Source: Bacteroidota bacterium
GTDB lineage: Bacteria; Bacteroidota; Bacteroidia; Bacteroidales; Paludibacteraceae
Assembly: GCA_017860345.1 (NCBI GenBank)
Contig: JAFNAV010000041.1
Coordinates: 1-45,638 of the forward strand
DNA: 45,638 nt
Reading direction: 5' to 3'
Shown: one piece after another, positions 42,891 through 45,638 of the stretch
Layout of the letters: every line of letters starts with the position of its first letter
Position numbering within the stretch: position 1 is the stretch's first letter
The notes under the pieces: generated by a model
Databases searched by the model: none
What the model was told of the DNA's origin: nothing
Seen by the model: the letters and a program-made list of their open reading frames with translations, nothing else
Position numbers and translations under genes: made by a program

Positions 42891-43187
42891 CGTGTTATTA
42901 TGTATTTTTTATAATCAATATATCTTTCCTGCTTCTTGCAATAATCTTATTATCAGCAATTAAAGTCTTATTTTTATTTTAAGTGTTCGCATTACACTTA
43001 TTTTCAACAAAAATATGGATATTTACTTAACCCGCAATACAGGATTGTTATGTTTTACAACATGATTTTTATGGCTCCACCTGATTGGTAAATTATTTTT
43101 AATTGTAACTTTACCCCCTGAAACAAAAAAAGGTTTTTCCCCACTCGCGGGGAAAAACCTTACTCTGAAGATAACAATATTTTATAT
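42891..43187. other. Divergent region araD / umuD-like, with a hairpin
   Basis: Nearly 300 non-coding bases. At 43131-43158 GGTTTTTCCCC and GGGGAAAAACC form a strong hairpin next to an A run, which acts as a T run only on the leftward strand. No leftward gene directly upstream would need this terminator. No convincing araD promoter or regulator operator was recognised. Confidence 0.5.
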
Positions 43188-43634
43188 ATGGCTGCACTAC
43201 ATTTGCATAGTTCCGAAAATCTGGATATCTATTCGGCTCACACCGACACCGAGCTTAAACTGCCTTTGATGGAGGGCGTGCGGGCAGGGTTTCCCTCGCC
43301 GGCTGCCGATTTTATCGATACTTCTATCGACCTCAACCGCCACCTGATCAAACATCCATCGGCTACGTACTATGCCCGTGCCAAGGGCGACTCTATGCGC
43401 GATGCCGGAATTTTTGACGGCGACTTGCTTATTGTAGACAAAAGTCTCGACCCCATCGACGGCAAAATTGCCATTTGCTATATCGATGGCGAATTTACCG
43501 TAAAACGCATCCGCATCAACAAAGAGGGTGTGTGGCTGGTACCGGCCAACGAAAAATACAAACCCCTATTGCTGCACGACGGCAATACCCTTACAATATG
43601 GGGTATTGTTACCTACGTTATCAAATCAGTCTGA
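43188..43634 (+). CDS. UmuD-like S24 peptidase, without an adjacent umuC
   Basis: The 148-residue protein has the self-cleavage site Ala33-Gly34 (VRAGFPSPA), the nucleophile Ser69 (AKGDSMRDAG) and the general-base Lys106 (GEFTVKRIRI). It is short, like UmuD, and has no DNA-binding domain, so it is not LexA. In most bacteria umuD is followed by umuC for error-prone polymerase V; here the following gene is convergent and unrelated. A hairpin 25-60 bases upstream may influence its expression. Confidence 0.88.
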   Translation: MAALHLHSSENLDIYSAHTDTELKLPLMEGVRAGFPSPAADFIDTSIDLNRHLIKHPSATYYARAKGDSMRDAGIFDGDLLIVDKSLDPIDGKIAICYIDGEFTVKRIRINKEGVWLVPANEKYKPLLLHDGNTLTIWGIVTYVIKSV

Positions 43635-43652
43635 CGCAGCCTTTTTTTGTGC

Positions 43653-44138
43653 TTATTTTACAAACTGTATGGTCATCGGGTATTTCCAGTACTCGCCTGC
43701 AGCAGCTTTAATGGTGGCCATAATGATGAATATCAGCCATAAAATACCCAAAACTATCAGTGCCGGAATACCTATCAGCAGTATTACAAGCAAGCCTGCA
43801 ATGGTAGTATATATCAAAAAGCTGATGGTAAAATTCACAATATTTTTACCGTGCATATCCACATTGCTGCTGTTTTCCTTGTTGGTAATCCACATAACAA
43901 TGGGCAATATATACCCCAGCAGCGGCACTACCCAGCCTGCCAGCTGCGACAGGTGCATCAGCATGATGTAGTTGTTTTCTTCCAGACCGAAAAACGGTTT
44001 CTGTGTAGCACTTTTTCCCTGAGCAGATGCAGGTTCGTCTTCGGCCATCAGTTTGGCCTTTTCGCGCTGATACTCCTCTTCGGTAATATCTCCCTTGTCG
44101 CGCATTTCAAGCAGCGTTTTTAATTTGTCGTAGTCCAT
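43653..44138 (-). CDS. SHOCT-like / DUF4870 membrane protein
   Basis: The 161-residue protein has an N-terminal SHOCT-like helical hairpin (LKTLLEMRDKGDITEEEYQR), then a linker and a DUF4870 domain with three to four helices (LSQLAGWVVPLLGYILPIVM ... NIVNFTISFLIYTTIAGLLV ... ALIVLGILWLIFIIMATIKA). It ends with the YPMTIQFVK strand. Small helical membrane proteins of this family have unknown function. Converges with the umuD-like gene, 18 bases apart. Confidence 0.8.
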   Translation of the reverse strand: MDYDKLKTLLEMRDKGDITEEEYQREKAKLMAEDEPASAQGKSATQKPFFGLEENNYIMLMHLSQLAGWVVPLLGYILPIVMWITNKENSSNVDMHGKNIVNFTISFLIYTTIAGLLVILLIGIPALIVLGILWLIFIIMATIKAAAGEYWKYPMTIQFVK

Positions 44139-44278
44139 GTTTATCTTGTTTTTTTAGAAGTAATTTTCTTTTGGCTACAAATCTATTAAAAAAAATACAT
44201 TTTTCAACAAATCCACACATTATTTTTTCTCTTTGTCAAAAAACCACCTAATTCCACTTACAGCCGCCCTGCGCCCAA

Positions 44279-44319
44279 AAAAATAACAGGTTGCTACCTC
44301 AGTGGGCAACAACCTGTCA
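44279..44319 (-). terminator. Intrinsic terminator after fba
   Basis: Read leftward, CAGGTTGTTGCCC pairs with the later GTAGCAACCTG and a run of T follows (TTATTTTTTT). Confidence 0.85.
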
Positions 44320-44346
44320 GTGTCATATCATTATTTCGCAATGAGC

Positions 44347-45339
44347 TTATGCTTTTCCGGCACTTCCCAATACGTTTACAGTTTTGTGCGAGTACAACTT
44401 TTTCAGTTCATCGCGGGCAGGGCCAAGGTACTTACGTGGGTCAAATTCGCCCGGTTTGGTAGCCATTACCTCGCGTACAGCAGCCGTCATAGCTAAGCGG
44501 CCGTCAGAGTCGATGTTGATTTTGCAAACAGCCGACGAAGCAGCACGACGCAATTGCTCTTCCGGAATACCGATTGAATCCTTCAGTGCACCACCATATT
44601 TATTGATAGTAGCCACATATTCCTGTGGTACCGACGACGCTCCGTGAAGCACAATAGGAAATCCCGGAATCTGTTTTTCAATTTCCTCAAGAATATCGAA
44701 ACGCAAAGGAGGCGGAATCAGGATACCATTCTCGTCGCGTGTACACTGAGCAGGAGTAAACTTGTTAGCACCATGCGAAGTACCGATAGATATTGCCAGC
44801 GAGTCAACACCCGTGCGGGTAACAAAGTCAACCACCTCTTCTGGACGAGTATATGTGTGATGCTCAGCCACTACGTCATCTTCAACGCCAGCCAGCACAC
44901 CCAGTTCACCCTCTACACTTACACCATGCGCATGCGCATATTCCACCACCTGTTTAGTCAGGGCAATATTTTCTTCGTACGAAAAGTGCGAACCGTCAAT
45001 CATAACCGACGAAAAACCCGAATCGATACAGCTTTTGCAAAGCTCAAAACTATCGCCGTGGTCTAAGTGAAGAACAACAGGAATGTTTTTACCCAATTCC
45101 TTGGCATACTCCACAGCTCCCTGAGCCATGTAGCGCAACAAAGTCTGGTTAGCATATTTGCGTGCTCCGCTCGATACCTGAAGAATCACAGGCGATTCTG
45201 TTTCCACACAAGCGGCGATAATAGCTTGCATCTGTTCCATGTTGTTGAAGTTAAATGCAGGAATAGCATACTTACCTTCAATTGCTTTTTTGAATAACTC
45301 GTTGGTGTTTACCAAACCGAGTTCTGAATAATGTACCAT
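44347..45339 (-). CDS. fba: Class II fructose-bisphosphate aldolase
   Basis: The 330-residue zinc-dependent glycolytic/gluconeogenic enzyme has NTNELFKKAIEGKYAIPAFN at the N-terminus, VVLHLDHGDSFELCKSCIDS and GFSSVMIDGSHFSYEENI with metal ligands, SLAISIGTSHGANKF and IVLHGASSVPQEYV. The arrangement fits the longer class II (type B) form found in Bacteroidales. It is a single-gene unit with its own promoter-like site and terminator. Confidence 0.95.
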   Translation of the reverse strand: MVHYSELGLVNTNELFKKAIEGKYAIPAFNFNNMEQMQAIIAACVETESPVILQVSSGARKYANQTLLRYMAQGAVEYAKELGKNIPVVLHLDHGDSFELCKSCIDSGFSSVMIDGSHFSYEENIALTKQVVEYAHAHGVSVEGELGVLAGVEDDVVAEHHTYTRPEEVVDFVTRTGVDSLAISIGTSHGANKFTPAQCTRDENGILIPPPLRFDILEEIEKQIPGFPIVLHGASSVPQEYVATINKYGGALKDSIGIPEEQLRRAASSAVCKINIDSDGRLAMTAAVREVMATKPGEFDPRKYLGPARDELKKLYSHKTVNVLGSAGKA

Positions 45340-45374
45340 ATTGATTGATAATTTATAGTTTGATAATTTGACTG

Positions 45375-45382
45375 CAAAAGTA
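45375..45382 (-). promoter_or_regulatory. Promoter -7 element for fba
   Basis: Leftward TACTTTTG followed by CAG fits TAnnTTTG, about 36 bases before the ATG. No well-spaced TTG box was found. Confidence 0.5.
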
Positions 45383-45484
45383 GTCTTTTTTCACCAATTA
45401 TAAAAGCATTATCAGCCCATAATTAATAAAATGACAGAAACACACCCATTAAATTTCCCCACACCCCGTTCACATTCAATTATT

Positions 45485-45638
45485 CAGTCCCTCAGTCCCT
45501 CAGTCCCTCAGTTCCTCAGTTCCTCAATCCTTCAATCCTTCAATCTCTTGGGGGTGCCCCTCCTACGTCGGGTCGGGCTATCCGCTCCAAGTCCACCCGC
45601 TCCGGCATGGCCATCGCCTGCGGCTCAGGCCACACCAC
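45485..45638 (+). repeat. Composite structured repeat, copy D, cut by the window end
   Basis: Eight octanucleotide units (CAGTCCCT three times, CAGTTCCT twice, CAATCCTT twice, CAATCTCT) at 45485-45548 are followed by the GC-rich block, which is identical to copy A as far as it goes (about 90 bases). The rest lies outside the window, so it is unknown whether a gene array follows. Confidence 0.8.

Noticed and set aside
45485..45548. Octamer tract as a CRISPR array
   Set aside because: Units are 8 bases with no spacers; it is a microsatellite. The 21-bp heptad repeat at 29095 likewise has no spacers.

Overview
The window looks like a chromosome segment of an anaerobic member of the Bacteroidota, probably order Bacteroidales. 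The evidence is the lineage's promoter pattern (TTG, about 20 bases, then TAnnTTTG), a TonB-dependent outer-membrane receptor, a GldJ-type gliding/T9SS protein, a CotH protein with a T9SS-type tail, carboxynorspermidine decarboxylase and KorAB 2-oxoglutarate:ferredoxin oxidoreductase. The species cannot be read from the sequence.

Layout. (1) 1-16.95 kb is a compact core region: truncated metH, an M64 peptidase, a TonB receptor with a partial paralogue beside it, a surface lipoprotein, nspC, folP-cdaA, gldJ, asnS and korA-korB. (2) 16.96-38.69 kb is an AT-rich accessory island. (3) 38.7-42.9 kb is an arabinose operon, araD-araA-araB. (4) 43.2-45.3 kb holds an orphan umuD-like gene, a DUF4870 membrane protein and fructose-bisphosphate aldolase.

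The island is the notable part. Its edges are two inward-facing copies (A at 16964, C at 38690) of a composite repeat. This repeat consists of an octanucleotide microsatellite, a GC-rich structured block, a conserved promoter-like block, and a tail that can fold into a hairpin ending in GTTAGC or GTTGGC. A third copy, B (26952), lies inside, and a fourth, D (45485), runs off the window end. From A, B and C run trains of genes that all point away from the element. The genes are separated by related hairpin-forming repeats that begin just after each stop codon with CTAAC-type boxes and end with GTTAG-type boxes. This is the architecture of an integron cassette array, with attC-like sites between functionally unrelated genes. 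Array A carries a DUF1016 nuclease and a membrane protein. Array B carries a lipoprotein with a TonB-C/TPR protein, a HigBA toxin-antitoxin pair, a nucleoside-hydrolase-like protein, an SDR enzyme and an AraC/ferredoxin/DUF4405 cluster. Array C carries a membrane-anchored protein, a TPR protein, a small membrane protein and a PrsW-like protease. No integron integrase is present in the window.

The left part of array C (29.4-33.7 kb) changes character. It holds a chain of immunity-like small proteins, a stub of a polymorphic-toxin C-terminus, and two genes with apparent frameshifts, separated by a different repeat of about 105 bp with inverted ends. This resembles a graveyard of toxin/immunity modules. 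The CotH gene (27034-29076) stands apart, reads the other way, and is followed in frame by a 21-bp periodic sequence encoding heptads.
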